NCBI GenBank assembly: GCA_017460805.1
Contig: JAFUAF010000028.1
Location: 1 to 64,000 of the forward strand
Direction of reading: 5' to 3'
DNA length: 64,000 nucleotides
From: Bacillota bacterium
GTDB taxonomy: Bacteria; Bacillota; Clostridia; Lachnospirales; CAG-274
The notes below the pieces were generated by a model. It saw nothing but the letters and a program-made list of their open reading frames with translations, did no database searches and was not told where the DNA came from. Below, piece after piece: positions 8,051-19,024 of this stretch. Every line of letters begins with the position of its first letter. Position 1 is the first letter of the stretch. A program made the position numbers and the translations under genes.

Positions 8051-9385
8051 ATGAAGAGAAGATTTTTTGCATTGGCAGCGGCGCTGATAATGAGTTTATC
8101 CTGCAATGTATTTGCGCAGGGATATGATTACGACCATGACTACAATGATTTTACGGAGCAGTTTTCGTTAAAGACGGGCAGCGATGAAAAGGCGTATGTG
8201 ACGGGTGACGAGATAGTTTTATTCAACAGCAGCGGCAAGCAGACCAAAAAGGTCAAATACAGTCTTTCGGGCGAGCCGAAAGCATACTTCACACAGGGAA
8301 ATTATCATTATTTCCTTACGGGCAAGGTTGACAGAAACAAACTTGTTTACACGCTCAACAAGGTGGATGAGTTCGGCAAAACAAAGCTTGTGGATGCGGT
8401 AATAGACCAATTCCCCGATTTTAAGTACAAAAATGCGTTTTCCGACATTCCCGTAAGATTTACATATAACCAAAATACGGTAGTTTTTGAGATATGCCCC
8501 GATGCGGAGGATACCAGAAAGGCATATCAGGAAAAAGACGGCTATTTAAGGCGGAGCCCTATGGTGTATGCGGCTTTTGAATTTGTGGGTATGTACGAGT
8601 TGGAGCAGGTAACACAGATTTCAAAATCGGCTAAGGCGGACGAGTATGTCGGCAATTCAAGCATAGGCTACAGGAAGAAAAAAACGATAGAGCTTGTTAA
8701 TGAGGACAAGTACGACTCCACGGCGTATAATACGGGCAGTTATGATTTTGTGCTTGGCGGCGCAAAGCAGAAACCCTCACTGTTCTTTAACGGTGCAGGG
8801 TACGATTCGACTTATGTCGATATACAGACACCGCTGTTTTTTGCATCCAATTCTATGTTCAAAAGCATTTATGACAGCAGCAAGACGGGGCTTTTTATCT
8901 GTACCTCGCCCGAGAAAAAGGACGGGGCGAATATGTTTGGCGATGCAAAGCTTGCCGTTGAGGCCGAAAACAAGGACAGCCTTATTATCGGCGATATAAT
9001 GGACTACGGGGACTCCGTTATAATTACGGGCAAGGACGGCAGGGAGTTTAAAAATATTTTTGCTTCCTATTATAATACCGAAACAAAGCGCAGCAAAAAG
9101 ACATATCTGACAAATTATAAAAAGACCGATAATGTCAAATTAAGCACACCTTACGCATTTAATTACGATAACACGGGTATAGTGCTTTGGTATGAAACGT
9201 CTGCGGAGGGTACGGTCATTAAATATGTTAAGCTTAAAAAGAGCGGCGGTGCGGACGGCGATACAAAGGTAATAAAAACAAAGGATATTATTCCCGCAAA
9301 ACCGCTGTTTAAGGAAAACTATGTGTATTATATCACACAAAGCACGGACGGCGCGTATAAGGCTGACGAGTATAAATACAAGTGA
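8051..9385 (+). CDS. Secreted protein of unknown function
   Basis: A 444-residue protein with a Sec signal peptide (MKRRFFALAAALIMSLSCNVFAQG). The mature part is rich in Lys, Asp, Tyr and beta-strand-like segments with repeated short motifs such as YFTQGNYHYFLTGK and VKYSLSGEP. I see no enzyme motif, cell-wall anchor or repeat domain that I can name. It has its own promoter and terminator and so is a single-gene unit. Confidence 0.65.
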   Translation: MKRRFFALAAALIMSLSCNVFAQGYDYDHDYNDFTEQFSLKTGSDEKAYVTGDEIVLFNSSGKQTKKVKYSLSGEPKAYFTQGNYHYFLTGKVDRNKLVYTLNKVDEFGKTKLVDAVIDQFPDFKYKNAFSDIPVRFTYNQNTVVFEICPDAEDTRKAYQEKDGYLRRSPMVYAAFEFVGMYELEQVTQISKSAKADEYVGNSSIGYRKKKTIELVNEDKYDSTAYNTGSYDFVLGGAKQKPSLFFNGAGYDSTYVDIQTPLFFASNSMFKSIYDSSKTGLFICTSPEKKDGANMFGDAKLAVEAENKDSLIIGDIMDYGDSVIITGKDGREFKNIFASYYNTETKRSKKTYLTNYKKTDNVKLSTPYAFNYDNTGIVLWYETSAEGTVIKYVKLKKSGGADGDTKVIKTKDIIPAKPLFKENYVYYITQSTDGAYKADEYKYK

Positions 9386-9386
9386 T

Positions 9387-9415
9387 AAAAGGGGCGGATT
9401 TTTCCGTCCTTTTTG
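9387..9415 (+). terminator. Rho-independent terminator
   Basis: Stem aggggcgga / tccgtccttt with a T run, right after the stop of the secreted protein. Confidence 0.75.
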
Positions 9416-9547
9416 CGTATGGATAAAGGTTTTTGGCTTTCGCCGATGCGAAAAAGGCCGGTGAATATTTTTTTGTTTTAACACAGCTTATCAACTTTTT
9501 ATAGTCTTTTGCATAGTATATACATAGCAAATCAAAACGAGGCTGCT

Positions 9548-10018
9548 ATGTACTATAAAAATCGCAGTAAAAATTTAAGCGCGGATATGGGTGCTGTGCT
9601 TAACAAGGAAAATGCCCAAAACACTCTTGCAAAAGAAGATATTGTACGTGTTATAGAGGATCTGCCGTTTGGCGGGAGACCGCCTGCGGGTCAGCTGCCC
9701 CAAAAACCACAGGATGATTATGCCATGATGCAGGCAATGTACGGCGGCATTGCAAAAAAACTTCTGCCTTATGTCAAAAAAATCGTGAAGAAAAATATGT
9801 ATAACGGCAGTCCGGGGCTTCGTCCCATAGGCCCCGACAGAGAATTTGTCGATAAAGTGACGGAAGAAGTTGTGAAAGCTGCAAGACGTGACTTTGACGA
9901 GGCGGATGAGATATGCCTTGACAAGGTGTGCGAAAAATGGAATGAAAAGCGGCTTTTATACGACCTTGTGCGGGTTATGGCGCTGACGGAAATTTTTCTT
10001 TTGCAGCGCATGAAATAA
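9548..10018 (+). CDS. Hypothetical protein
   Basis: About 156 residues from the ATG at 9548, preceded by a weak RBS (cgagg); the frame stays open upstream to 9509. It is soluble and mixed-charge, with a Pro/Gly-rich stretch (FGGRPPAGQLPQKPQ) after an N-terminal region and a helical C-terminal half (KVCEKWNEKRLLYDLVRVM). The family is not recognised. Confidence 0.5.
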   Translation: MYYKNRSKNLSADMGAVLNKENAQNTLAKEDIVRVIEDLPFGGRPPAGQLPQKPQDDYAMMQAMYGGIAKKLLPYVKKIVKKNMYNGSPGLRPIGPDREFVDKVTEEVVKAARRDFDEADEICLDKVCEKWNEKRLLYDLVRVMALTEIFLLQRMK

Positions 10019-10142
10019 ATTTTCATTAAATAAAAATGAAAGTTTTAAACTGTGAAATTGCACAAGTTTTAAATAAAAAATTGCAAAATTCGATCTAAAA
10101 ACTAAAAAAATCAACAATATTGAATAAATTTTGAAATTTCTG

Positions 10143-10172
10143 TTGACAAGACAGGCAAAATGCGTGTATAAT
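10143..10172 (+). promoter_or_regulatory. Consensus promoter of gdhA
   Basis: Perfect TTGACA (10143-10148) and TATAAT (10167-10172) with an 18-bp spacer. The untranslated leader is about 115 nt. Confidence 0.85.
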
Positions 10173-10270
10173 AATCCCACAAGGATGAAGTCAGCGCAAA
10201 CTAATCAAAATGAAAGTTTGGCGGCACAAAAATTCATCCAAGGCGAAATTAATGTAGCATTATGCTATGA

Positions 10271-11626
<1,356 letters not shown>

Positions 11627-11671
11627 TGCACATTGAATAAACTTGTGGAGAGTTTATGATATATCAATTAA

Positions 11672-11702
11672 AGGGTCGCCGCTTTGTGGCGGCTCTTTTT
11701 TG
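11672..11702 (+). terminator. gdhA terminator
   Basis: Stem gggtcgccgc / gtggcggctc with a ttt loop and a T tract. Confidence 0.85.
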
Positions 11703-11714
11703 TTACTTTACTTA

Positions 11715-12617
11715 TCACTCTTTTACATATTCCATGTCAAATACGGGTATGAAATTTTTTGACACAAGCGAAACTGCCGCCAAAACGGGCAGGACAGTCA
11801 AGGCAAGCCAGACAAAAGCTTCCGTGCCGTAAGGCAGATCAAAGTCGGGAAAACAATGCGTTACACGGTTCCATTGTTCCAAAGCCAGCCAATACGCGCG
11901 GGTCGCGAGGTTTTGTTTCGATTTGTCACTTATAAAAAGACAATATTTTACATACTCATTCCATGCGCTTGATGCAAGTATAAGACCTGCGACTGTAAGC
12001 GGCGCTCTGGCAAGCGGCAGCGCAAGTTTAAAAAACATACCGACAGGCGTGCAGCCGTCTAATTCTGCCGCTTCAAAGACCGAGCGCGGCATATCCGCAA
12101 AAAATCTGCGCAGTATAACTATACAGTAAAAATTAAAACTGTCATAAATTATTACGGGTATAATGGTATTTAACAGACCCATTTTCCGCATGGCGAAAAA
12201 CTGCGGTATTATACCTGCATCATAGATCATGGCAAAGACTGCAAAGCGCCAAAACAGCTTTGCGCCGGGCATATCACGCTGCACGGAGATATAGGCACAT
12301 ACTGCCGAAACAAAAAGTCCGAGCAAAGCGCAGGACACAGTTGTAATGACCGAAACGGATAAGTTCTGTCCAAAATACTGTTTTTCAAACACCTTTTCAT
12401 ACACTTTCAAGCCGAAAAAGCGGCTATCGCTTTTGACTGCGTTAATAAAACTTGGGATACCGCTCTTGTCAAACCACCAGTTCTCCGACATAGAGCCGAG
12501 CAGGATATCAACTATAGGTATAAGCACAGCCAATACAAGCAGCCCAAGGAATACTACATTAAAAACGCGAAATACTTTTCTTGCTAAACTTTCGTCCTTA
12601 AATCTTCTTTTGCACAT
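11715..12617 (-). CDS. Carbohydrate ABC transporter permease (LplC/MalG type), orphan
   Basis: A 300-residue integral membrane protein with six predicted helices. The ABC-permease EAA loop is EAAELDGCTPVGMFFKLALP. The C-terminus resembles LplC-type subunits (FIPVFDMEYVKE). I chose the ATG at 12617, which has AAAGGGGATG upstream; the first in-frame ATG at 12647 has no RBS. A full importer would need a second permease, a binding protein and an ATPase, and none is adjacent. A promoter reading leftwards is visible (TTGATT-17-TATAAT on the minus strand around 12663-12691). Confidence 0.85.
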   Translation of the reverse strand: MCKRRFKDESLARKVFRVFNVVFLGLLVLAVLIPIVDILLGSMSENWWFDKSGIPSFINAVKSDSRFFGLKVYEKVFEKQYFGQNLSVSVITTVSCALLGLFVSAVCAYISVQRDMPGAKLFWRFAVFAMIYDAGIIPQFFAMRKMGLLNTIIPVIIYDSFNFYCIVILRRFFADMPRSVFEAAELDGCTPVGMFFKLALPLARAPLTVAGLILASSAWNEYVKYCLFISDKSKQNLATRAYWLALEQWNRVTHCFPDFDLPYGTEAFVWLALTVLPVLAAVSLVSKNFIPVFDMEYVKE

Positions 12618-12825
12618 ACAAACATCCCCTTTTTGCTTTTTGCACAAATAATTGATTTGCCTACACTATAATTATATATTAAATGTTCCAAATAATCAAG
12701 AATTTTTATTGATTTTTTATTAACAATTCATATAACAACAATTTGAATATGCTTAAAACAGAAAATTTAGCCCTATTTCGATGATGAGAACAAAAACCTT
12801 TTTATGCAAAGACAGCAAAAAAACA

Positions 12826-12857
12826 ACGCCCCGAATTCACGGAGCGTCGTTTTTTAT
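12826..12857 (-). terminator. Terminator of the 12876-13442 gene
   Basis: Imperfect stem acgccccg / cggagcgt with T runs on both strands; it sits just after the stop of the minus-strand gene. Confidence 0.65.
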
Positions 12858-12875
12858 ACTGACGAAAAATACGTT

Positions 12876-13442
12876 TTATTTGATTACCGGAACTTTGCAG
12901 CGCTTGCAAAATTCGTCATTGATGCTGTTTTTGGACATACAAACGGGGCAGTATACATAGCTGTCGTTTGATTTATCGTATTTTTCGTAGTAGTTGTTGA
13001 ATTGGGGATAATATCTTACCTTGTCCCCCTCGTGCAGATAGTCGTACCACGGGTTTATCGTGCCCGAAATCTTCTTTTTTTGGCCGCTGTCTGTGCGCAG
13101 CTCAACTACATAATAGGTCATGCGTGTATCATTATCGCCGCCGCTGTGTTTTCTTTCGGTGTATTTCTTGACGACTGTACCGTCCCATTGCCTTTTTGTC
13201 TTGCCGATAAGAAAATAAACAACATTGAACACAAAGAATACGGCAGAGACCCCAAAACCAACGGCTATAACGCTGTTGTCGTCATTTTTGATGCTTATTA
13301 TTATCGAAATAACTATCGGAGCAAGTATAAGCAGTATAAAAAATATGAATGCCGCAACTTTGTTTTTCTTCAATGCCGCCTTTATTGCGGGGTCGTGTAT
13401 CTTATCGGAATATCCGATATAACTTTCGTTTAAATCAAGCAT
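12876..13442 (-). CDS. Two-TM membrane protein with C-terminal zinc ribbon
   Basis: A 188-residue protein. Two hydrophobic segments (AAFIFFILLILAPIVISIII and VGFGVSAVFFVFNVVYFLIG) are followed by a soluble DUF3592-like beta region (YYVVELRTDSGQKKKISG, LHEGDKVRYYPQ). It ends in a zinc ribbon, CPVC then CKRC 14 residues later. RBS GAGGTGAG precedes the ATG. Function unknown. Confidence 0.7.
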   Translation of the reverse strand: MLDLNESYIGYSDKIHDPAIKAALKKNKVAAFIFFILLILAPIVISIIISIKNDDNSVIAVGFGVSAVFFVFNVVYFLIGKTKRQWDGTVVKKYTERKHSGGDNDTRMTYYVVELRTDSGQKKKISGTINPWYDYLHEGDKVRYYPQFNNYYEKYDKSNDSYVYCPVCMSKNSINDEFCKRCKVPVIK

Positions 13443-13464
13443 ATTCTCACCTCAATTCGTGTTT

Positions 13465-16194
13465 TTACTCACTTCGCGGGGTCGTGTCGAATGTCTCGAG
13501 ATTGCTGTCATTTGCGGAATGTGTTATCTCAACATTGTGTAAAGAACAGAACGGATTTGTACACGGGTCGCAGGTACAGGTGCTGCCGCCCGTACATGGG
13601 CAGGAATCGTCAACATCCGTATTGGTGTTGGGTTTTGTTTCGTGCACATTCTCGTCATATTTCTTTGCCTGTTTCAGCGTAAGTACCTTGTGATCGACAA
13701 GATACTGGAAGAAATTGCCGCTGCCGGGGTTGTTCTTGTAATACAGCCATTTTTCGGCAAGTTCCGCAAAAAAGTATTCTTCGTTTGAAGTACCGATACT
13801 GCTTGAGATATCGCCCATAGAAATTTTGCCGTTGATCGTGGTTATTTCCTTTATGGTGTTTCTTATATTCCAAAGACGGTTAAGTCTGTTTTCAAAGGTG
13901 TTATATTCGCCGAGTTTTGAGAAATTATTGGGGTTAAACAGGTCATAGCCTTCCTCATTGCATACGCTGAAATATTTTTTCATTGACGCTTCGGTCTGTT
14001 CCACCTTTTTCTCGTTCTGATAGCGCAGATTGAACTGTTCGTAAAGTTCCTTTGTGCTGATATTCCAGCTTGCGCCGCGCATAACGGAAGCCGCATAGTT
14101 TGAAAAATCGCTGTAGGACATACTTTCGCCGTCTTCCAGGCACGCCTTGAAGTTCTTTTCATAGAACCAGTTTACCGTATCGTCTTCCCACATCTTTTTC
14201 ATAGTGCCGCATAACTTGGCAAATTTCTCTACCTTGTCGATCTGCGGGAATATGTTCTTCTCGACATTTTTAACCACCTCGATAAGCTGTGTGCCCATAT
14301 CATTTTCGGCAATGCCCTTTGAAATGGCGTCCGCATTGTCGCCGAGCGACTGTTTGATAAATTCCATATCGGAGCTTACCTCTTCGCCCGTAACTATATC
14401 GTTGTATTTTTCTGTTTTAATGAGCTTTCCGAGTAAAAATTCGCCCGTTACGTTCGCAAGCTCTTTTTTGAGTGTTTCGGTATCGCCGTCCACGCCTGCG
14501 GTAAGGATAGTGCCCACGCTGTGGTGTGATGCAACATATCTTGCAAGTTCGCCCGCAAGCTGGCCTTTGCCGAGACCCCATTCGCTCATTTTGCTCTCAA
14601 TGGTTTCTTTTATCGACATTTCAAGGCTGACATTGTTTACACCCTCCATGACCGACTTATAGGCTGCTTTCTTTACCCATTGGTCTAAAACGCTTTTATC
14701 CTGTTCGGACATAAGTACCTGGTCGCTGAAATGAACGGTCTGATATGTATATCTGCCTCTTTCAAGTTCGTCGGGGTCGGGGGACATCATGACCGAAGAA
14801 CCGTCGGGTTCTATAGAAAGTGCGTAGCAGTACGGCCTGTCCGACTCCGGTATATCGCTTATATCAAAGCTGACGGTCTCTCTGTGGTCTAAAAGCAGGT
14901 GGTCGCCGTCCTCGTTTGAATAGGAATAACCCGCTATCGCCTTTGCTGTGCCCTTGTTGTATTTTGAAAGTTCGCCGCCCGTGAGTTCGGTCTTGTTGAC
15001 AGGCTTTTCTGTATATGTGATAGTGCCCGTGCCCCATTTTATAACATCGCCCGATTTAAGGTCGCCGTTTGGAACTATAACGTCCTTGGGCTGCTCCGTC
15101 TTTGGCTCTTCGGTTTTTTTGCCTGTTTGCGGCGAGGTATCGAGTTTGCTTGCCATTCTTACCGCTATGGCTATAGCCTGCTCCTTGGTGAGTGTGCCCT
15201 CGGGTACGAACATATTGTTGCCCATGCCTGTTATAACGCCGTTTGCCGCCATAAATTCAACGCTTTCCCTTGCGTATGGGCGGATATCGCCGTAATCGGA
15301 AAAACGCGAGCCGCTGTTATATTCAAGCGCATAGTCGTTGGATAAACTCCAGCCGTCAAAGACCGTTTTTTTATACGCTCTTGCAAGCATAGCGGCCGCC
15401 TGCTCCCTTGTAAGGTTGTTGTTAGGGGAGAAAGTCGTTGCCGATGTGCCCGCAACTATATCCGCATTGTACGCCTTTAAAACATCATCTGCCGAGCTGT
15501 CGCTGAAAGGATTTGAACCCTTGCTCAGCCTGTCTCCCGACATTTCTTCATATACATTTACCGCAACGGAAGCAAAAATGCCGCGGCTTATTGGGTTTCT
15601 GAGATCGTCGCCGTAAAGTGATGACGGTATCAGCCCCATATCGTTTGCCTTTTGAATATCGCTTTTTGCCCACTCCGAATAAGTATAGGGCAGACCCTGA
15701 CTTTTCGGCTCTTCATATTGCGGTACATCGTTTTGAAACTGCGGAACATCATCTACCCATGCACCGCGCAGTTCTACCATACCGCCCGGGGCATCCGAGT
15801 TATAGCTTGCCGTTTTCCAATCCGAATCGGTCACATAATAGCTGCCTGCGCCGAGATATATGTCGGGGAAGCAGTCCCAGTAAGTATTGTTGTTTCTGCC
15901 GTATGCCAAAAATTCGCCTATTTCCAGATCGGTATCGGCATCAAAAATACTTATGCTTCCGGGCTTTGAACCTTTGCCGCCGTTCCAATGATAGACAGTC
16001 AGCGCATCTATCCGCAGGGTTTGCGGGATGTTGAATGTTGCGTGACTGCTTGGGCCGTTTGAAACTCCTCCGCTGTTAAAAGTGGAGGACAAGGCGGTGT
16101 AGTCTTCGACGCTCTGAGCCATTGCCGCCATTGGCATTGAGCTCATTGCAAGGCATAATGCCAGCAATGAAGCCGTGATCTTTCTTTTTAACAT
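13465..16194 (-). CDS. S-layer homology (SLH) domain surface protein
   Basis: A 909-residue exported protein. A signal peptide (ASLLALCLAMSSMPMAAMAQ) leads into a beta-rich N-terminal domain. About residues 175-365 hold three SLH repeats with the usual NNNLTREQAAAMLARAYKK and PEGTLTKEQAIAIAVRMAS segments, which bind secondary cell-wall polymers and keep the protein on the surface. The long remainder is helical and unrecognised, and the C-terminus is Cys-rich (CPCTGGSTCTCDPC). A strong RBS (aaaggaggt) precedes the ATG. It lies directly downstream of the two-HTH regulator on the same strand, which makes a regulatory link plausible. Confidence 0.85.
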   Translation of the reverse strand: MLKRKITASLLALCLAMSSMPMAAMAQSVEDYTALSSTFNSGGVSNGPSSHATFNIPQTLRIDALTVYHWNGGKGSKPGSISIFDADTDLEIGEFLAYGRNNNTYWDCFPDIYLGAGSYYVTDSDWKTASYNSDAPGGMVELRGAWVDDVPQFQNDVPQYEEPKSQGLPYTYSEWAKSDIQKANDMGLIPSSLYGDDLRNPISRGIFASVAVNVYEEMSGDRLSKGSNPFSDSSADDVLKAYNADIVAGTSATTFSPNNNLTREQAAAMLARAYKKTVFDGWSLSNDYALEYNSGSRFSDYGDIRPYARESVEFMAANGVITGMGNNMFVPEGTLTKEQAIAIAVRMASKLDTSPQTGKKTEEPKTEQPKDVIVPNGDLKSGDVIKWGTGTITYTEKPVNKTELTGGELSKYNKGTAKAIAGYSYSNEDGDHLLLDHRETVSFDISDIPESDRPYCYALSIEPDGSSVMMSPDPDELERGRYTYQTVHFSDQVLMSEQDKSVLDQWVKKAAYKSVMEGVNNVSLEMSIKETIESKMSEWGLGKGQLAGELARYVASHHSVGTILTAGVDGDTETLKKELANVTGEFLLGKLIKTEKYNDIVTGEEVSSDMEFIKQSLGDNADAISKGIAENDMGTQLIEVVKNVEKNIFPQIDKVEKFAKLCGTMKKMWEDDTVNWFYEKNFKACLEDGESMSYSDFSNYAASVMRGASWNISTKELYEQFNLRYQNEKKVEQTEASMKKYFSVCNEEGYDLFNPNNFSKLGEYNTFENRLNRLWNIRNTIKEITTINGKISMGDISSSIGTSNEEYFFAELAEKWLYYKNNPGSGNFFQYLVDHKVLTLKQAKKYDENVHETKPNTNTDVDDSCPCTGGSTCTCDPCTNPFCSLHNVEITHSANDSNLETFDTTPRSE

Positions 16195-16220
16195 AAGTAT
16201 ACCTCCTTTTTATTTGGTTT

Positions 16221-17990
16221 TTATAAGTACTGCTTTAATTTTTGTGTTTCCTCGGCCTTTGAAAGACGGTTCTGACGGCCGATTTCTTCGGCATATACCG
16301 CAAACGCCGTGCGCATAAGCGGGTGTGTGAAAATAAAATCCGTTTCGGGTGCTGTTCTGTGCTCGACTATAACGGTCTTTTCGCCTATTACCAACCGACA
16401 GTTTTTCATCAGCATTTCGGGCAGAATAGTCAGTGCGTAGTTGCTGTGATTTTTTGAAAATTCAAGAATATGTTTTATATGCACCGAAAAATCCTCGGGG
16501 GTATAATAAAGTTTGTCAAGCGTAGTATCGACACGCACTGTATTGCCGAATAATGCCTCGTCATCCGGCAGCATAATATATTCATGTACAAAGCCGTTTT
16601 TCAGGTTTATCCCGTAACGCTTGCTCTGCATTTCCCATTCTTTTATCAGAGCATCGTTCCCCGCGGCAAGTTTTTGCACCAGTTCCTTTGGCATTGTGGC
16701 AAGCGAGGGGGTGTTCTGTATTATATGCACGCCCTTCGTTTCGCTTATGACCGATGTTTGTTTAAGGCTGTGAGCATACGTTTTTAAAAGCTCTTTGCAG
16801 TCTTTCATAAGTTGGGTATACATTTCCTTATAAAAAATGAGTCCGTTTTCGTCCGTAATGTAATCGTATCGGGCTTTTTCGTTCTGTCCCGCTATACCGC
16901 AGTTAAAAATGCAGGCTTTATCCGGAATGAGAAAAATAGTGTTTGTAAATCTTCCGCCTCCAGGCCTTGTACTGTAATAAGAGCGTATATTGCCCGTCAT
17001 ATAAAGCGGCAGCCAGCCTTTTATTGCGGCTGTCATTTCCTCAAAACCGCGGTCTATATTATGTATAACTGTTATTTTTGTGCCGCCTTTAAGACATTCC
17101 AGCATAAGCGAAAACCATTTTAGCATAAATTCCTTGCTGCTTGTCATCCAGTTCATACTCTGGTCGGAATACAGCCAAAGCTCCTTTGCCTTACTGCGGA
17201 CGGCATTTCCCAAAAATCGTATAACGGCCTTTTGCAGTCCCTCGTCTCCTGTGTAATACAAAGACCTGTCGTTTAGCAGGGCTTTGTCTGCCGCCGTTTC
17301 AAAGGGAAGCGCGGATATTTTGCCCTCAAAGGAGATATCGTCTATGGCGGAAAGAAATTTCTCGACTATTTCACTGTTTGTATCACAGCAGCCGAACAGC
17401 CATTCCTTTAGTGCGCCGTATGCAAGCTCGTCATTGTTAAGTATTGAATGTTCCACGGAAAGCAGTTCCGCAAGCCCGCTTTTGTTTCCCTGTGAGTTTA
17501 TGCGGCTGAGCAGCACCCTGCAAAGGCTGTCCTGCAATTCTGCGGCAGTGGGAGCGGAAAAACCCGTGCGCCAGCGGCTTACAAGCGAGGCATCTATATT
17601 GAGCAATTTTGCAAGCCTTATATTTGATAGATTTGCAAGTTTAAGAACATCTTTGAATCTGTCCGAAAAAACAGCCGAGACTTTCCTGCCTGCCTTTGTT
17701 TCGCCCGACCCGTCAAAAAGCCATTGTTCAAGGCGTTCCAATGCTTTTTCTCTGCTTGTTTCGGCAGATATATTTATCACGGCACACATATCGTCATATT
17801 TGCCGCTATCCGATATGCAGTCAAAAACGCCGTTTATCATTGTGTTTGCGGCTTTGCCGTTTCTTGTGATATTTCTGCTGCCCGCACGTATTCTGTTTAC
17901 ATAAGATTTGTCACAATCCATAAACTCCGAAAGTGCTTTTGAGCTTATATCAAGTTCTTTAAGCAAAGAGTCGAATTTTTCGCCAAACAT
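16221..17990 (-). CDS. Two-HTH transcriptional regulator with large C-terminal domain
   Basis: A 589-residue protein. Two XRE-like helix-turn-helix units lie in the N-terminal third: ALSEFMDCDKSYVNRIRAGS near residue 18 and IRLAKLLNIDASLVSRWRTG near residue 118. The remaining 400 residues form an alpha/beta domain that I do not recognise (for example GTKITVIHNIDRGFEEMT); a sensory role is inference. The start has a GGAGGCGG RBS. A set of GGACAAA inverted repeats lies about 60-90 bp upstream and may be its operator. The stop is 26 bp from the SLH gene start, so the two may form an operon. Confidence 0.75.
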   Translation of the reverse strand: MFGEKFDSLLKELDISSKALSEFMDCDKSYVNRIRAGSRNITRNGKAANTMINGVFDCISDSGKYDDMCAVINISAETSREKALERLEQWLFDGSGETKAGRKVSAVFSDRFKDVLKLANLSNIRLAKLLNIDASLVSRWRTGFSAPTAAELQDSLCRVLLSRINSQGNKSGLAELLSVEHSILNNDELAYGALKEWLFGCCDTNSEIVEKFLSAIDDISFEGKISALPFETAADKALLNDRSLYYTGDEGLQKAVIRFLGNAVRSKAKELWLYSDQSMNWMTSSKEFMLKWFSLMLECLKGGTKITVIHNIDRGFEEMTAAIKGWLPLYMTGNIRSYYSTRPGGGRFTNTIFLIPDKACIFNCGIAGQNEKARYDYITDENGLIFYKEMYTQLMKDCKELLKTYAHSLKQTSVISETKGVHIIQNTPSLATMPKELVQKLAAGNDALIKEWEMQSKRYGINLKNGFVHEYIMLPDDEALFGNTVRVDTTLDKLYYTPEDFSVHIKHILEFSKNHSNYALTILPEMLMKNCRLVIGEKTVIVEHRTAPETDFIFTHPLMRTAFAVYAEEIGRQNRLSKAEETQKLKQYL

Positions 17991-18046
17991 TTTCTCCGCC
18001 TCCTTTTTTATTTTATTATAACATAAAATTTTTAATAAAAAATAGA

Positions 18047-18079
18047 GAGGACAAATTTGTCATTGATTTTTTTGTCCTC
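18047..18079. promoter_or_regulatory. Palindromic operator-like sequences upstream of the two-HTH gene
   Basis: A 12-bp perfect palindrome GACAAATTTGTC (18050-18061) lies within a larger inverted repeat GAGGACAAA (18047-18055) / TTTGTCCTC (18071-18079). That gives three TTTGTC half sites in 33 bp. Candidate autoregulatory operator. GAGGACAAAT also fits most of the SpoIIID consensus WWRRACARNY, so a mother-cell regulator is an alternative. Confidence 0.4.
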
Positions 18080-18223
18080 GGAATATAACTGCATGATTTT
18101 TTGATATTGTGAATACGAAAATGTTATAAATAATACTTTTTTTGAATTTCGGATGAGTAAAAGCTGAGATCGCTTGTTTAAGAAAATGAAATGATGATAT
18201 GCACAAAAAAGAAACCTTGCTTT

Positions 18224-19024
18224 TTAAAAGTCATTTAAACCGTACTCCGTGCCGTATTTACATACCAAACCGCCGTATACCGTCCTTATCTTTTTATCCC
18301 CGTACACGTCAAATTTCCGTCCGCCCGAGGTTATATTGATATAGTTTATCCCGAAAAGTTTGTCGGGGAAAGCGGTTTTTATATTGTAGACATAGGAAAG
18401 GTCTTTTATTGCGTCAAAGGTAGTGTATTGGTGGCCGTTTTCGCTGTAGCGGCTGACGGCAAGGTCAAGCATAACGGGGACATCCGCCTGTTCAACGGCG
18501 TTGTACAGTGAACCGACATCCCTGTTTTTCTCGGTAAAAGTGGCGGTTATGGCGATATAGTCCGCATAGTCGCAGCCGACAAATTCGTAATCGGTGTCGG
18601 AGAGCATGACGGGCTGAACGAATTTTATATTTTTGCATCTTGCGCGGAATATCCCGACACACAGCTTGAAATATTCCGTATCTCCCGCTATGCAGATATA
18701 CATAGGCAGGTCGTATTCCCCCGCCGCATCCGCTATCTCGGGCAGGGAAGAAAATCTTATGTTCCTGCTTATAATAAGCATTGGTATTTTGCCGTTTGCA
18801 TAACATTCCAGAATTTTATCCTTGGGATAGGTCTTTTGCACGCCGATAAGATAAATGCTGCTTTTAACACCGCATAAGGCTTCGTAATCGGCTATGTCAA
18901 GCCCGCCTTTTGAAATATAAGCGCCGCAGACCAGATCATCCGCGGCGGCTGATGCTGAGATAAAAATTGTGAAGATAAGTGTAAAAACTACGGTTTTAAT
19001 CCTGTTTTTCCTCAAGATAAACAT
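18224..19024 (-). CDS. Secreted TIM-barrel-like protein, function unknown
   Basis: A 266-residue protein with an N-terminal signal peptide (TVVFTLIFTIFISASAAAD). The mature part alternates hydrophobic strands and helices (GAYISKGGLDIADYEALCG, KIPMLIISRN, PMYICIAGD, PVMLDLAVSRYSENG) like a glycoside-hydrolase TIM barrel, loosely GH26-like. I cannot see the paired catalytic glutamates of GH26, so an enzymatic role is uncertain. The start (RBS gggagtg) overlaps the end of recU by 29 bp, which suggests co-translation. Confidence 0.5.
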   Translation of the reverse strand: MFILRKNRIKTVVFTLIFTIFISASAAADDLVCGAYISKGGLDIADYEALCGVKSSIYLIGVQKTYPKDKILECYANGKIPMLIISRNIRFSSLPEIADAAGEYDLPMYICIAGDTEYFKLCVGIFRARCKNIKFVQPVMLSDTDYEFVGCDYADYIAITATFTEKNRDVGSLYNAVEQADVPVMLDLAVSRYSENGHQYTTFDAIKDLSYVYNIKTAFPDKLFGINYINITSGGRKFDVYGDKKIRTVYGGLVCKYGTEYGLNDF

